Below are positions 22,468 through 34,305 of a stretch of 45,637 bases of DNA, piece by piece. Under the pieces are notes generated by a model. It saw nothing but the letters and a program-made list of their open reading frames with translations. It did not search any database and had not been told where the DNA came from. Position numbers and translations under genes: made by a program. The stretch is from Gamarada debralockiae (taxonomy: Eukaryota > Ascomycota > Leotiomycetes > Helotiales > Hyphodiscaceae). The stretch covers positions 1 to 45,637 of the forward strand of contig NXFV01002048.1 of NCBI GenBank assembly GCA_002803225.1, given 5' to 3'. Numbering within the stretch: the first letter of the stretch is position 1; every line of letters starts with the position of its first letter.

Positions 22468-24151
22468 TTGAATATGGATCGAAATGAAGCCTCCGCAACA
22501 AAGGACGTGAGTGTTCCAATCTACTTTATCTCACAGGTACTGAGATGTTATTTAGTCGGAAGCAGCCCCATTTTCGCATTCCTCGGACTCTCAATCTGCG
22601 GTTCAATCTGCCAAAGAAGATGTCCATTCAAAGACCAAGCCACCTCCAGTCGCTACTCGTACGCAAACTTCAAAGAGCAGTCACCAGCAATCTCGACTAG
22701 CCAAGTCACCGGCTGAAGTAGCAACAGACCCTTCTTCCGTTGATTATGAATCGAAGAACGCCGAAGAAAAGCTACCAGATGACCTGAAAGGTATTCCTAC
22801 TCTATCTTCCTGCCTAAGTTACTTCACTAACGAGGAGCAGTCAAACGAAGTCAAAGCTTTCCGGTAAAAGAATCGCGCAAGAAAGATTCCCAAACCGGCT
22901 GTCCAGATCCTTCCATTGAAGAATACACGAGGTTGGAGTCCGAGAACAAGGAGCTTCGACGCTTGGTGGCATACCACAAGGCAGCGAGTTTCAGGCATCA
23001 GGATGCCCTGGCACAGTCGAAAGTCGACAGAGAACATCTCCAAGAGCGACTTCAAGAAGCTACAACTACCATATTTCGACTAAGGCCGCAAAGACAAGAA
23101 TACACCGAGAGCGAAGTAGAAGGAGATTATCGTGTTCTGTCCCAGTCGATCAAGAGTTGGATTGAAGTGAACTGCGAGGAGTTTCTGGATGATGAAGAGC
23201 ATGGATTGGAGATCATGGGACATCGTGGCAATAACAGGAACACGAAACTGGAAACCTTGGAGATCATACTGGCGAAGTTCAAATCAAAATCTCAATACGG
23301 GCTGGAAGTGAAGGAACATGTCCTTGTTGCTGTTGTTATGCGATATCTTTTTGATAACATTCTGAAGGAACTTTGGCCATTGACTATAAGCGAAGATCAT
23401 GATTTGCTTAACGCCATATATAACACCATGGCAAAGATGGATCCTCCAAAAGGTGAGCCAGCATATTTTTATGGCTGAGAGTCAACAATGCTAATGAGCC
23501 ACTCTGCAGACTTGCTGACAATACGCACTTGGAAAAGTGATACAGTCGCCGCCATCGAAAGCCAGGACAGATTTGTTGGTCAATATGCAGCGTGTGAAGA
23601 ATTTCTGAAGAAGGAACTTTACAATTTCCTTCTGGCAACTCTATCTCGTGGACATCAGGTCGAGGGAACAATGAGCTCGTTGCATAGAGACATTATCGCA
23701 CCTGCCGTAGCACTTGCTCGAAAAGTATGTATCCCCTAGCTTTCTTTGGCATCTCCCATCGTTGAGCCCTCCTGCTGACCCACAAAAGATACAATCAGCA
23801 TCTAGTATCTGGGAATTTAAGTACTCGGCGTGGCGGGAATACAACCCAGGGGAACTTATGGTCAGGTTACCCAACTTCGTCGCCATTCTCCAAGACTACC
23901 GCTGCATCAACCTATCTGCCAAGGGCAAGTTGCTGAAGCCAAGCAGCGATTTAGCAACAGTGGAGGAGCAAAGGAGCTTGATATATTTGCTGGATATCTT
24001 TCCGGGTCTGTACTGCCAAAGAGTGACGGCAGCAGGCCCCAAACCGGTGTCTACAGTCAGCCAGCCTGTGTTGCTCGTCACTTTCGCCCCCCCCGGGGGG
24101 GTGACTTCTCAAGAGCCGCGACACAACAAAGATCCTGTGACTCTCAAGTGA
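22468..24151 (+). CDS. Uncharacterised coiled-coil protein
   Basis: Five exons: 22468-22506, 22556-22790, 22841-23452, 23510-23724 and 23789-24151. Phases close, giving 487 residues (485 if translation starts at the second ATG, 22474). The N-terminal 90 residues are Ser/Lys-rich and probably disordered. A coiled-coil-prone helix follows (EEYTRLESENKELRRLVAYH to RLQEATTTIFRL). The C-terminal 300 residues look folded and helical (YRVLSQSIKSWIEVNCEEF, AVVMRYLFDNILKELWPLTI, ACEEFLKKELYNFLLATL). I do not recognise a named family; proteins of this build are common lineage-specific hypotheticals in Pezizomycotina. Codons for PPGG near the C-terminus form a C8G7 run at 24087-24101. Confidence 0.75.
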
Positions 24152-24767
24152 AATAATCGAGCACGAGCACCACCAAACCACTACTCCCTGCACCTCATTC
24201 TCATCGTTCAGATAACCTTGACTTCAAGGAGATGCGAGATAACCGAGAATCACCACCATCCGGCTGCTCCTCCTTCCCATCGTGTAGACGGCGGCCGTCC
24301 TAGGAGAGCGGGAGACGATCAATGGCCTCTTCGTGATGGCGCGGATCGGATGGATAACAGAGTAGAGAGTGACAAGCAACGGATACCTTGCGGCGACAGA
24401 GACCTCATGGAGTCGAAAGCATAGCAGGGAATTATCAGCCACAATCCCAATTTCCAAGTGATTGTTGACAACATACGAGCTCCAGAGCAGGAGGGAGGGA
24501 AAGTCAGCGAACTCAACCCCCGCGTCCGACGTCAAAGGATGCTAGTCTTTTAGGGAAGGCCATTGAGCTTCGTCCCATGGCATGATCGGCGTTGATCGAT
24601 AGTTTTCAGCATGACAATAGCTGCGATAGGAAGAAATGAAAACCTTCATCTAACACTTCATGTGACCGAAAAACTTGAGACGACATCTGCTGTTTCAATT
24701 TGAAAGCGGCTATCCTTGAAGTACAAACAATTTTCCATAAACACGTAATGTTGGATTTTGGGCGACT
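24152..24767. other. Convergent intergenic region
   Basis: About 615 bp between the 3' ends of two convergent genes. Short frames on both strands lack features. Nothing beyond 3' UTRs can be supported. Confidence 0.4.
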
Positions 24768-26958
24768 TTAATAAATGAAAATGAAGTCCTCATTCTTCAA
24801 ATCCGTCTCATCATCAAACGCCCTATCACCTGTCCCATCACTGCCACCAGCATTATCGCTGATTTCCCTCTCGCGAGCGCTCATCATCGACCGGTCCACA
24901 ACAACGGCCGATTTTCCGAGCTCCTGTCTCCGTGCTGCGTGTTTCTTGTTCAGGAACATTAGGTAGAGCGTTGTGAGGATGATGAGGATTATGAGGACGA
25001 TGAAGAGAACCAGGCTGAGAGTATTAGCTAGAACCCAGCTGGGAATGGGGGAGAGTAGAGGGAATGGAATGGGAAACCGTACTTCGAGACCAGACCACGA
25101 GTGTACTTTGGAGCTTCGCCGGTTGTGTACAAATGAGGACCAACAATGTTTCCAGCACTCTGGCCGATGAACAAAATAGCTGTTGTTGTCTTCTTCTTAG
25201 TTTCTCCGGCGGTATTCTGGGATGACCAGGAGTAGATAAGGGGCGCTGGAAGAAGTCAGATTTTTGGCCGTTGATGGGAGATCTTATTGCAAACTTACTG
25301 ATTCCTGGATAGAATGAGATCTGTATATCAACTGTCAGAGAGACCCACAATTAATTCAAGGTGATCAGGAACATACCAAGTAGTACGCGGCCAAAAGTGG
25401 TCCTCGATGCTTAGCTGTGTGATCGATTGTGAGTAGCATGACGCAGCCGATAATTGGTGGTATACAGAGAAGTACCAATGCTGGGCCTTTCTTTTTGGTC
25501 CAGGTGGCGAAAGCCGCTCCTCCAATCGTTGCAATGATTTGCACAGCGCCAAACGGAATATTGAGGAGGATTGTGCCGAAGCTGTCGAACCCAAATCCCT
25601 TCACAATCAAGGGGCCAAAGGTCGTGATGCCGCCGGAGGGAATTCTAGGATATGTTACTAATATGCGGATTGTAGAGTGGAGATGAAAGTGACGTACGAG
25701 ATTGAGAAGATCAATGCAAACCAGAACCACGTCTTAAGGTCAAGCAGACTTTCGTATACGTGTTCATTCTTCCACTCTGTTGAGACCACACCCATTTGGT
25801 TTGCTCGGAGACGTTCGACAGCTACCAATTTGTCATGTTCGTTGAGGAATTTGGCGTCGACGGGAGAGTCAGGCATGAAGAGGCTACAAGTACGTTAGAA
25901 TTGACGTTCTTGTTCGCAGGGGTGGGACGATCTTACAATACAACGATAGAAAAGACGACAGTGACGAGACCACATGTGAGAAAGATAATCTGAGCGGTCG
26001 TTAGCCAAAGATCGTCATTGAGATAGTCAGCCACAACATACTTGGTAAGAATGAAGCTCTTTCGAGTGGATGTGGCCCAATCCATACGAGATGAGACTTC
26101 CAACCTAGATCCAAGTCAGTTTACTTTCATCAAGGGAAGCACCGCTAGGCTTACCATGTTTGTGATTCCATTCATCGCATACCATGCGGCGTTTCGATTC
26201 GTCTGTTCGCTGCGCCGCCACCACATTTGAGAGATTGCCACAAAGGTTGGAGCTGTGTAATAATCAGCAACTGAAGAGAGTGGTCTCTGGAGAGGGATTG
26301 ACTTACCCACAGCAGCTTCAAACCCTCCCAAAAAGAAGCGGGTTGCTAGGAGTCCCTTGAAGTTCTTCGCAAGAGCCATAAAACTGAGGACAGTTCCCCA
26401 GCACAGCACCATTACCGCAGCAAACTTGCCAGTCGGAAGCTTGACCAAGAAATACGCGATAAGAGGTTGCAGAACAAGCTGTGCCACGTAGACGATTGAA
26501 CCGAGCCAGGAGTAGTCTTGTCCACCTAGATGAGCATCCGTCACCAAACCGAAAACGCTGGCGTAGGAGAGGGTCGCTTTGTCGAGTCCTTGAAGGAAGT
26601 AGACGGCAAGCATGATGGGGAGGATCGTAAGGTCGATCTTCTTGAGGATGCGAGAGTTCTCCTCGGGGGTGACGACGACTGTTTCGCCAGCATGTTGGAG
26701 GAGTTCGGCAGCTTTGTCTTTCCCAGCGAGATCATCACCGCTTTCACCATCTCTGTGTGGGATATGCTCGACGGATTCGACCTTCTGGTCATACCCTTCA
26801 TCATTCAACTTGGAGTCCATGTCGAGGCGTTGTCGATCTTGAAGCGCTGAACGGTTGGAAGCAAGAGACTTGGATTTCGCAGATGCAAGCGAAGCGGGAA
26901 ACAGAAGTGTTATCCGAGGGTCACTTGAGGACTCTGGAGATGAGATGAGAGAACCCAC
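24768..26958 (-). CDS. MFS transporter, anion:cation symporter (allantoate permease-like) family
   Basis: Nine exons close in phase: 26820-26307 (or from 26958), 26252-26155, 26104-26042, 25989-25937, 25883-25698, 25644-25377, 25320-25299, 25245-25083 and 25014-24768. The protein has 537 residues from MDSKLNDEG, or 583 from the upstream ATG at 26958. Family hallmarks are a cytosolic N-terminus ending KIDLTILPIMLAVYFLQGLD, LSYASVFGL, TRFFLGGFEAAVAPTFVAIS, QMWWRRSEQTNRNAAWYAMN, PDSPVDAKFL with ERLRANQMG, and IGQSAGNIVGPHLYTTGEAP. About twelve membrane segments are expected. Fungal members carry allantoate, nicotinate, pantothenate, biotin or other organic anions; the substrate cannot be told here. 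It diverges from the GH31 gene across about 0.5 kb, suggesting possible co-regulation. Confidence 0.9.
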
Positions 26959-27484
26959 TGGGGATTTATAGAAAGTAAAGCATTACGAAAGGACCGAGAG
27001 GGCCCGAGAGGAGGGCCGGACAGTAATTACCAGATCTAGCGGACCGACATGGTCTGAGGAGGGATCCGGGGACATGTCTGGGGGAGGTTAGTCTTGGGGG
27101 TTTGTCGGACTTCGGGAGAGAAAGCCGACGTTGACAGGGAGCGAGTCAGGATTTCCCCGCATTGTTTCTCAAGCGGAAAGAAGTGGTTGGTGAAGATCAG
27201 CCATTACAAACCCCTTTTTCGGGAAAGTCTCGGACCGAAATCCGACGCTAACCCGCATTCTGTATCTCCACCTCTCCACCTCTCCACACATCTCCAGGCC
27301 TTCAGACACCGAGACAATCAACACTCCCTCTCGAGTGCATTTACCACGTGCAGATGTACGTATGATGGCACAGATGCAGCCGATTCCGGACTCTCACTGC
27401 CGTCAAAGGTAATGTATAAGAGATCAACATGCTCGTGTTGGAGATTCTGGAGTATCCCACTTCTTAATCCCTTAGTCTTTCAAC
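26959..27484. promoter_or_regulatory. Shared promoter of the MFS transporter and GH31 genes
   Basis: This 0.5-kb region separates two divergent genes. The pentamer CGGAC occurs at 27017, 27040, 27106 and 27231; the last sits in TCGGACCGAAATCCGA, an inverted repeat with CGG and CCG half-sites eight bases apart, a layout used by Zn2Cys6 factors. An imperfect direct repeat of GACATG(G)TCTG(A/G)GG lies around 27045 and 27071. Sites are seen; function is inferred. Confidence 0.35.
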
Positions 27485-30069
27485 ATGCCACAACGCGAAT
27501 ATGTCCCACGAAGCTATAAGCTTGTCCAAGAGAATGGATATCTCAATGATACCAAACAAGCTTCAACAGACTTGAGACTCCAATCAAATGACCCGGGTTT
27601 CGACTTTCAATTCTCGTTTCAAGCCCTGCGACCAGGTCTCTTTCGAACGACGTTCTCATCGACCTCCCATCCTCTTCCTCCTCATCCCAGCACTCCTCGA
27701 CCAACGACAGATCTCGCAGATTTGAAAATTACCTCCAAATCCACCGGCTCCCAGAAGACTATCAGTGTTGGGGATGTCGAAGCTACAGTTGACTGGAGCG
27801 ACGCGCCTGTTGTTTCGCTGCAATTGGCAGGGCAGAAAAAACCAATCCACCGCGATCTCCCATTTCGATCTTACGCTGTGGATTCGACGGGAATCGCACA
27901 TTACACGCATTACAAGAGAGATACATTGCATGTTGGATTGGGGGAGAAGGCGGCACCGATGAATCTTTCGAATCGACACTTTATTCTTTCTGCCACGGAT
28001 TCCTTTGGCTACGACGTCTATCGAACAGATCCTTTGTACAAGCACATCCCACTCCTTATAAACGCAACGCCCGAAGGCTGCGTAGCCATATTCTCGACCT
28101 CGCATAGTCGTGGAACATATGATGTCGGATCGGAGATCGATGGGCTGTGGGGACATTTCAAAGTCTACCGACAAGATTATGGCGGCTTGGAGGAGTACTT
28201 GATGGTCGGAAAGACAATACAGGATGTTGTGAGAATATACGCAGACCTCGTGGGATACCCGAAACTCGTGCCAAGATGGGCATTTGGATATATTGCTGGT
28301 GGAATGAAATACTCTATGCTGGATGAACCACGCGCAGCCGACGCGCTGATGGAGTTTGCGGAGAAGCTCAAAAAGCATGACATCCCTTGCTCAGCTTTCC
28401 AGATGTCCTCAGGATATACAGTGGCAGAGACTGAGCCGAAGACGCGAAACGTGTTCACCTGGAATCGGCACAGGTTCCCAGACCCAGAAGGATTTGTTTC
28501 GCAGTACCATTCGGAAGGCATTCGGATCATTGCTAACGTCAAACCATACGTCCTTGGAAGTCATCCCGAATACCAAAAGTTGGTTGCATCAAACGCCTTC
28601 TTCACAGACCCGAGAACGAAGAAGGCAGGAGTCGCACGTCTTTGGAGTGCGGGTGGTGGAGAGAGTGGAGAGGGCGGCCACATCGATTTTACTTCTGAGT
28701 CTGGCTTCAAGTGGTGGTACGAAGGAGTGAAGGCATTGAGAAAGATCGGCATTGAAGGGATCTGGAATGACAATAACGAATACACAATTCCCGACGACGA
28801 CTGGCAGTGCGCTTTGGAGACGGATGTTGTGGAACGGGATCAGAATGTTGGAAAGGATGTTGGTCTCTGGGGCCGAGCACTTCACTGTGAACTGATGGCC
28901 AAATCTTCCCATGACGCTGTAGCGGATTTGATGCCAGATGAGCGCCCTTTTGTTCTCACTCGATCTGCGACGGCTGGGACAATGCGATATGCGGCGAGTT
29001 CTTGGGGCGGTGATAACGTGACGAGCTGGGATAGCATGAAGGGTGCAAACTCGCTTTCTCTGAACGCAGGAATAAGTTTACTTCAGGTGAGACACTATCT
29101 CATCTATCCTTTGGGCTTTACTGACGATTGCAGTGCTATGGCCACGACATCGGCGGCTTCGAAGGCCCTCAACCGAGTCCCGAGCTCCTCCTCCGTTGGA
29201 TCCAACTTGGTATCTACTCTCCTCGCTTCGCAATCAACTGCTTTAAGACAGACGAGAACGACAACACAATTGGTGGAGTCATCGAGCCATGGATGTATGA
29301 TGAGACAACACCACTCATTCGTGACACGATCAAGCGACGTTACGAATTGATTCCCTACCTGTATTCGCTCATGCTCGAGAGTCATATGACGGCCTTACCT
29401 CCACAGAGGTGGATCGGCCATGGATACGAATCCGATCCAGAAGTCTGGACAGCCAAGGTCATGAGCGGCGAAACTCAATACTGGCTTGGGGACACGCTAC
29501 TTGTTGGTGGTGTGTATGAGCCTGGAGAGACGAGTGCAAAGTTATATCTTCCCAAGAAGAGTGATAGTGACCATGGTTTCATCAATCTGAATGAACCGTA
29601 TCAATACTTGGAATCCGGACAATGGGTCGAGATTAAGTCCGAATGGAGGACCAGCATTCCTCTGCTGGCTCGAGTCGGCGGTGCGCTGGTAGTTGGGAAG
29701 AGTGTTCAAACCCGTGCACCAGGAGATCACACACACCCTTCTCCCAACGTTGTCGAGGATGATTACCGGGCTGTCGAAATTTTCCCGGCGAAGGGAGACT
29801 CAAAAGTATTTACTGTCAATTGGTTTGAAGACGATGGTATTTCGGCACGCCCGGATATTTCTCGTTTTACTGTTCGGTACAGCTCTACAGAAAGCGACGT
29901 CACTGTTGAGGTTGAGGCTGGGAAATGGAATAAGTTTGTTCCCATTTGGAAGGAGATCCACGTTATCTTGCCATTCGGTGATCAGAGGACTGTCATCAGT
30001 CGCGGGGAAGCGCTTCGCAGGGTTGAAGATAGTTGCGGCCGAGCTGTGTTTGTAACGGGGCTTAATTGA
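27485..30069 (+). CDS. Glycoside hydrolase family 31 alpha-glycosidase (intracellular)
   Basis: Two exons, 27485-29086 and 29134-30069, giving 845 residues. The single 47-nt intron joins NAGISLLQ to CYGHDIGGFEG, a GH31 landmark. The catalytic nucleophile is predicted as Asp429 in GIWNDNNEY and the acid/base as Asp510 in SSWGGDNVTSW. LVPRWAFGYIAGGMKYS marks the start of the (beta/alpha)8 barrel. RYELIPYLYSLMLESH and the C-terminal beta domains follow. No signal peptide is visible (MPQREYVPRSYKL), so the enzyme is probably cytosolic, cleaving alpha-linked glucose or xylose from imported oligosaccharides. Within GH31, alpha-glucosidase and alpha-xylosidase cannot be separated by eye. It lies head to head with the MFS transporter, a plausible uptake-and-cleavage pair. 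Confidence 0.93.
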
Positions 30070-30544
30070 GATAGATACTCCTTCACAGAATGCAATGTTT
30101 CTACTTCAAAAAGGAGACAGAATTCTCGTCTCCGTTCAACTATGTGATCTTTCAACTTTTCACAGATTTCGAAGACCATAAGTGCAGATTCGAAGATTGG
30201 GATATCAGGATCTGAGCTCTTGCTCGATCACAAATCCCTAACTCAGGAGTCATACATGTACTTCCTACCTTCCCACTTCAGCTCTCTCAAACAATCTTAA
30301 TTGGAGACGATTCATCGAGACCCGTGCTGAGATGCGAATATGCATATGCAGCACACCGCTCTGCAATGAAGACCAGCTACTTCGTCACGTGTCACTTCTG
30401 ACTCATTTCACTGTCAGTATCTCAACTTACCTCTCCCCTTAACACTCAGCCCTGTCCACGGATCTGTAGATTTAGTTTGCCTCAATTCAAGCAATACCTC
30501 TCTCTCCCAACTTCCGTAATTCCTTCTGCACAATAATCAAATAT
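30070..30544. other. Intergenic region downstream of GH31
   Basis: About 475 bp with no supportable gene. It contains a CACGTG core near 30386. It probably holds the GH31 3' UTR. Confidence 0.35.
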
Positions 30545-30778
30545 TTATGTCTTCATCACCTCCATCTCACGCCGGCTATCCCACACCTTAACAACAACCC
30601 GTCCCATTCTCTGCTCTAGACAGACGCCAAGGCCATAGCAACCGTCCGCAGTGAACTCCTCAACAACCCCCACGGTGGCGTCCACGAACCGGACCTTTCT
30701 CTCAAAGTCCAGGTCGATACATTCGCCATCCAAAAAGATTCCACTGCTAAAGGAGAGAATGCAAGTCACAGTCCACAC
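30545..30778 (-). CDS. Small hypothetical protein
   Basis: A 77-codon frame starting MWTVTCILSFSSGIFLDGE. The N-terminus is hydrophobic and the remainder has ordinary protein-like composition (VRFVDATVGVVEEFTADGCY). No family is recognised and no supporting splice partner was found. It could be the 3' exon of a decayed gene or a chance frame. Confidence 0.25.
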   Translation of the reverse strand: MWTVTCILSFSSGIFLDGECIDLDFERKVRFVDATVGVVEEFTADGCYGLGVCLEQRMGRVVVKVWDSRREMEVMKT

Positions 30779-32721
30779 TGTAGTGGAATAGGGAATGGAT
30801 TGGTTTCAGGAGAAGTTATGATAAGTAGGGGGTTATGGAAGGTACTCACTCCCTTGGGGGTAGAACAACATGGGAGTGATAAGTTGATAGGGGCAATGTA
30901 TGGTGACTAATAATTCATCGCATGTGCATGGAAAGATTTAATTATCTTCAGGCGTCGGTGGCACTCTCATTAGGAACAATAGCTAGGATGGTAGCCACAC
31001 AGGTGGAAAATATTAATCACTTTATGTAAATTCATCTACAGTAATAGGATATCTCAGCTCTCCTCCATCAGTGGTGTTGGCCACTGTCGAAATCTGACTT
31101 TCTAGTCTTGACTGAACGCTTCTCAGCTCGAAATAATTTCGTACTAGTCCGAGGCTCTTGGAAATGCCATTAATCCTTTCTATATCATTGTTATTAACTG
31201 ATAACTTAACTAGCATATTTGTGAAACAAAGATCAAACATCTTACAGTAGAGTCCTGATAACGCGGTCTGGCTGCGCAGCAAGCTTTCGCTCATATTGTA
31301 GTCAACCAAGCAATACATATAACGAAACAAAAATAGCCGACATCTCTTTGGTGTGTATCAAGGATTAGAGCCAACGCTTAAACGTAAATAAAGTGGAATT
31401 TTAGCTTGAGCAGATGAAATTAAAAGTAGGTGTCATAGTTGGAGGGCTTACTGCGTTGTCAGGAACACCGAAGTCATGGGAAGCTTCAAAGTTATTGGAA
31501 GTACCAAAGTCGTTTGACTGTGGGGAAAAGATCCTATCAAGCACACCATTGAACTTGCTTCGGTCATCCACCATAATACTGGGCTTGCTCATTGCCGAGA
31601 TTCCAATCTTCGTATTCAGAAATCGCACACCAGACTCCAAACGATGGCGTTGAACACGGAAGCTGCATCATTCAAGAGCTTAACGTATAAGCGGCCCAGA
31701 GGGCTCGAAAATGGGCGAAGAGATGGCGTGGCACGTGTATCTAGCATTGCGGCATTTGGATTTTGTGCATTCTGCTCGTGTGGGCGCTTCGTTATTCTTC
31801 CCTTCCGCTCCCCTCCAGTATCTCCGACCACGTCGTTGAGGAAATTACGTACAAAAGTCTATTTCCAATTTCGATGAGAGGTTCTTGATCCCTTCGCCCA
31901 GTAGTTGCCCGTGTTGACGGTCGTCTCAAGGCGAATGATGTTCTCTTGGTCGTTGTAGAGGCCTCAATAGTTCTACGCTGCCTCGCTTCCTCTCGTAGGT
32001 CCATGAATACGTCATCTTCCTCGACTTGGGCATGTTTCCTCGTCTTCGAAGGCGCTAATAGTTACTTCTAGTTTTTCATACCTCTTAGCACCGTACGGGT
32101 AACGTATTCTCGGCTTCGAGTTTTCTGTCTCTTTCCACCCCGCCCGTTTTCAACAAGAGCTTTCTGGTCTTCAAGCTGTTTCTCTGCCTGCTGAGCTCTC
32201 GCCATGATGCTCGACATCAACTGCCAGACATGATTGGCTCCTTTAGTTGAGTAATGCTCTCCTCCTTGATTTCGAGTTTTTTCGTTCTTCTTTTGAACCC
32301 TGCCAAGTTCCACTTTCGTTCCTCCGCATAGGTCAGTTGCTCCTGTTCTCAAGCTTATTGTACTTCTCCTCTGTCTGGCCATAACACACGTCCTTTCTGT
32401 GGTCCAGATTGTGCTGATCCGCCAGTTCACTGCTGCTTCATGTTCTTCGTCTTGAGCCCGTTTGCTATACTCGAACTCCCGATCATGACCTCTCCACCGA
32501 GCTTTCCAAATGTCTGGCGTTGGATTCCTACCAACCGGGCTTTTCCTATCACACAAATCTATTTGGTAGCTGTCTACCTATGTCTTCGGGGTCGTCTATC
32601 GAAAACGTGGTTTGAGTAGTTTTGCGGAATCCCGAACCTTAGTCTAGAGGCCGCTAGTATTGTCACCCGATGGGAAATGGTAATTCAAGCATGTTTTGTT
32701 TATTTAAATTTCGTATCCAAT
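30779..32721 (-). other. Degenerate region with minus-strand gene fragments
   Basis: About 1.9 kb with no intact gene. Several minus-strand frames follow one another with stops between them: 32068-32556 (162 codons, basic, helical, with a Lys/Gln-rich end), 31792-32004, 31616-31831, 31401-31640 and 31022-31330 (102 codons, ISKSLGLVRNYFELRSVQSR). The 32068-32556 frame vaguely recalls C-terminal regions of fungal pogo-type transposases, with helical AQQAEKQLEDQKALVE followed by a basic patch, but no DDE core is visible. I read the whole as one or more eroded genes of unknown type. Confidence 0.35.
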
Positions 32722-34305
32722 TCACGTCAAAGGTAGACCAAGTGTTGAGTGCGGTCTCTCGAAAGTATCACCCTCGAGACGCTGACTTGACTCTACAGAC
32801 ACCTGCTTCGTCATCACGATACCCCCCTTTCCGGCTCTTTCAACATCCCTAACTCTCGCCCTCGACTTCCCATCAATCTCATCCTCAAACGAATGTAGAC
32901 TCTCCAACTCAGCACCTCGATCCATAATAGCAGATCGACTAGTATTCACTTTTGTTCCTACCGTAGTCGGATAACCCGTACTTCGCTCTCTCTTTGAATT
33001 CGAGATCCCAGTATTGCCTCTATTTCGAAGTATCGATCGGAAAGCAGGTAAATTAGCCACGATGACGGCAACGGCTGCTTCGATTGTTGACCATAGGGAA
33101 AGTATGATGGGTGAGTCGGCCATCGTTGTTGGGTCTATCTGCGATTCGGCGGTGGCTTTGATGACTTTGAAGAGGCGGATGAAGGCGAATACTATGACGA
33201 TGATGCCGAGAGAGAAGAGGCAGGAGAGGCCGAGCTTTTGCTTGAGCGAGATTCGCAGTGTCAAGAGAAGACGGAGTGGCAGGAACATAACTTATGCGAT
33301 GGTTAGAAAGGGTAGTTGGAACAAGTTGTGAACGGGCTAGAGTTTAGAAGGGGTAATAGCATACTCAGGAAGTCGGCAGCAATATCCGCACCAGTAGCGA
33401 ATTTGATACTTGCATTAGAGCGCTTCAGGTCTTCAGGTGCCGAGCATCCAGCTGTTTCAGACATCAATTCGAAGTTCCGTAACCGGAGATTCTTTACTCA
33501 CTTGCGCTCCAGTACTTGTGCAGAGGAACACAGGTCAAGAAGTTTGATAGCATGCATCCGAGGTATGTGAGTAGAACCAGGATGAAGACTGCCCACCATA
33601 TGTGCATGTACTTTGGGATTCCAACAACCATTTGACGGAAGAAGACCAAAAGTGAGAACTTCCCTGTCACTCAAGTGTCAGTAACTAGACCATAAGTCTT
33701 TAGAGGTGTTGGAGAAAGACTCACCAGCCCAAAGCGTCGACCAGAATAGTAGCATTTGCCTGGAAGAGCGTCAGATAATAACATAATAACCCTGAACCTG
33801 CATTGAGATGAATAACTCACGCAAACATCAACTTCAATGCGGTGATTGTGCGAGCAGTGAATTCCGGGAGCGGCAATGGAGGTGGAGTCAACGGATTTAC
33901 TGTTGTTGCCAGCAAGTATGCTCGGGTCATTTCAAAGATTGGCGCAGCAGTTGTCACCACCGCTGTCAAGCCCGTGAGGAAAATGAAGGCAACGATTGCA
34001 AAGTAATCCTCAGCATAGAACCTGCGTTGGACTTTGAGACGTAGGATAACACGAGCAATTGTCGTTGTCAACCCCAATGACCATAGTGTCCACACTATCA
34101 CCTTTGAAAATATCAGCAAGAGGGAGGATGGGTGTGCAAGGTGTACTGAACCATGAATTGAGTGTGGGTGTACATGACTGCTCTGGCACGAGACAGTGGA
34201 TGCTTTAGGTGGTTCTGAGGAATCCTCCAATGACCTAAAAGTCCAGATTCCTACCAGTAGGTGACGAGCTCTCCTCGTAGTAGAATGATGAATAGGGCTT
34301 GTCAC
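32722..34305 (-). CDS. Rhodopsin-domain (PTH11-related) integral membrane protein
   Basis: Five exons: 34305-33821, 33759-33725 (35 nt), 33663-33502, 33451-33365 and 33290-32722. Phases close, giving 445 residues. Junctions produce ALKLMFAQMLLFWSTLWAGK and YWSATGCS, family-typical segments. About seven hydrophobic helices can be counted, including YFAIVAFIFLTGLTAVVTTA, WWAVFILVLLTYLGCML and LGLSCLFSLGIIVIVFAFIR. A Ser/Arg-rich cytosolic tail of about 100 residues follows. This matches the large fungal rhodopsin-like domain family (PF20684), which includes PTH11-like candidate receptors; retinal binding is not implied. The N-terminus is uncertain: the first 50 residues from 34305 are unlike the family and a later start or another first exon is possible. 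Confidence 0.82.

Noticed and set aside
27656..28378. 240-codon minus-strand open frame
   Set aside because: It is exactly antisense to the catalytic GH31 exon, whose plus-strand translation has clear family motifs; the antisense frame shows none.
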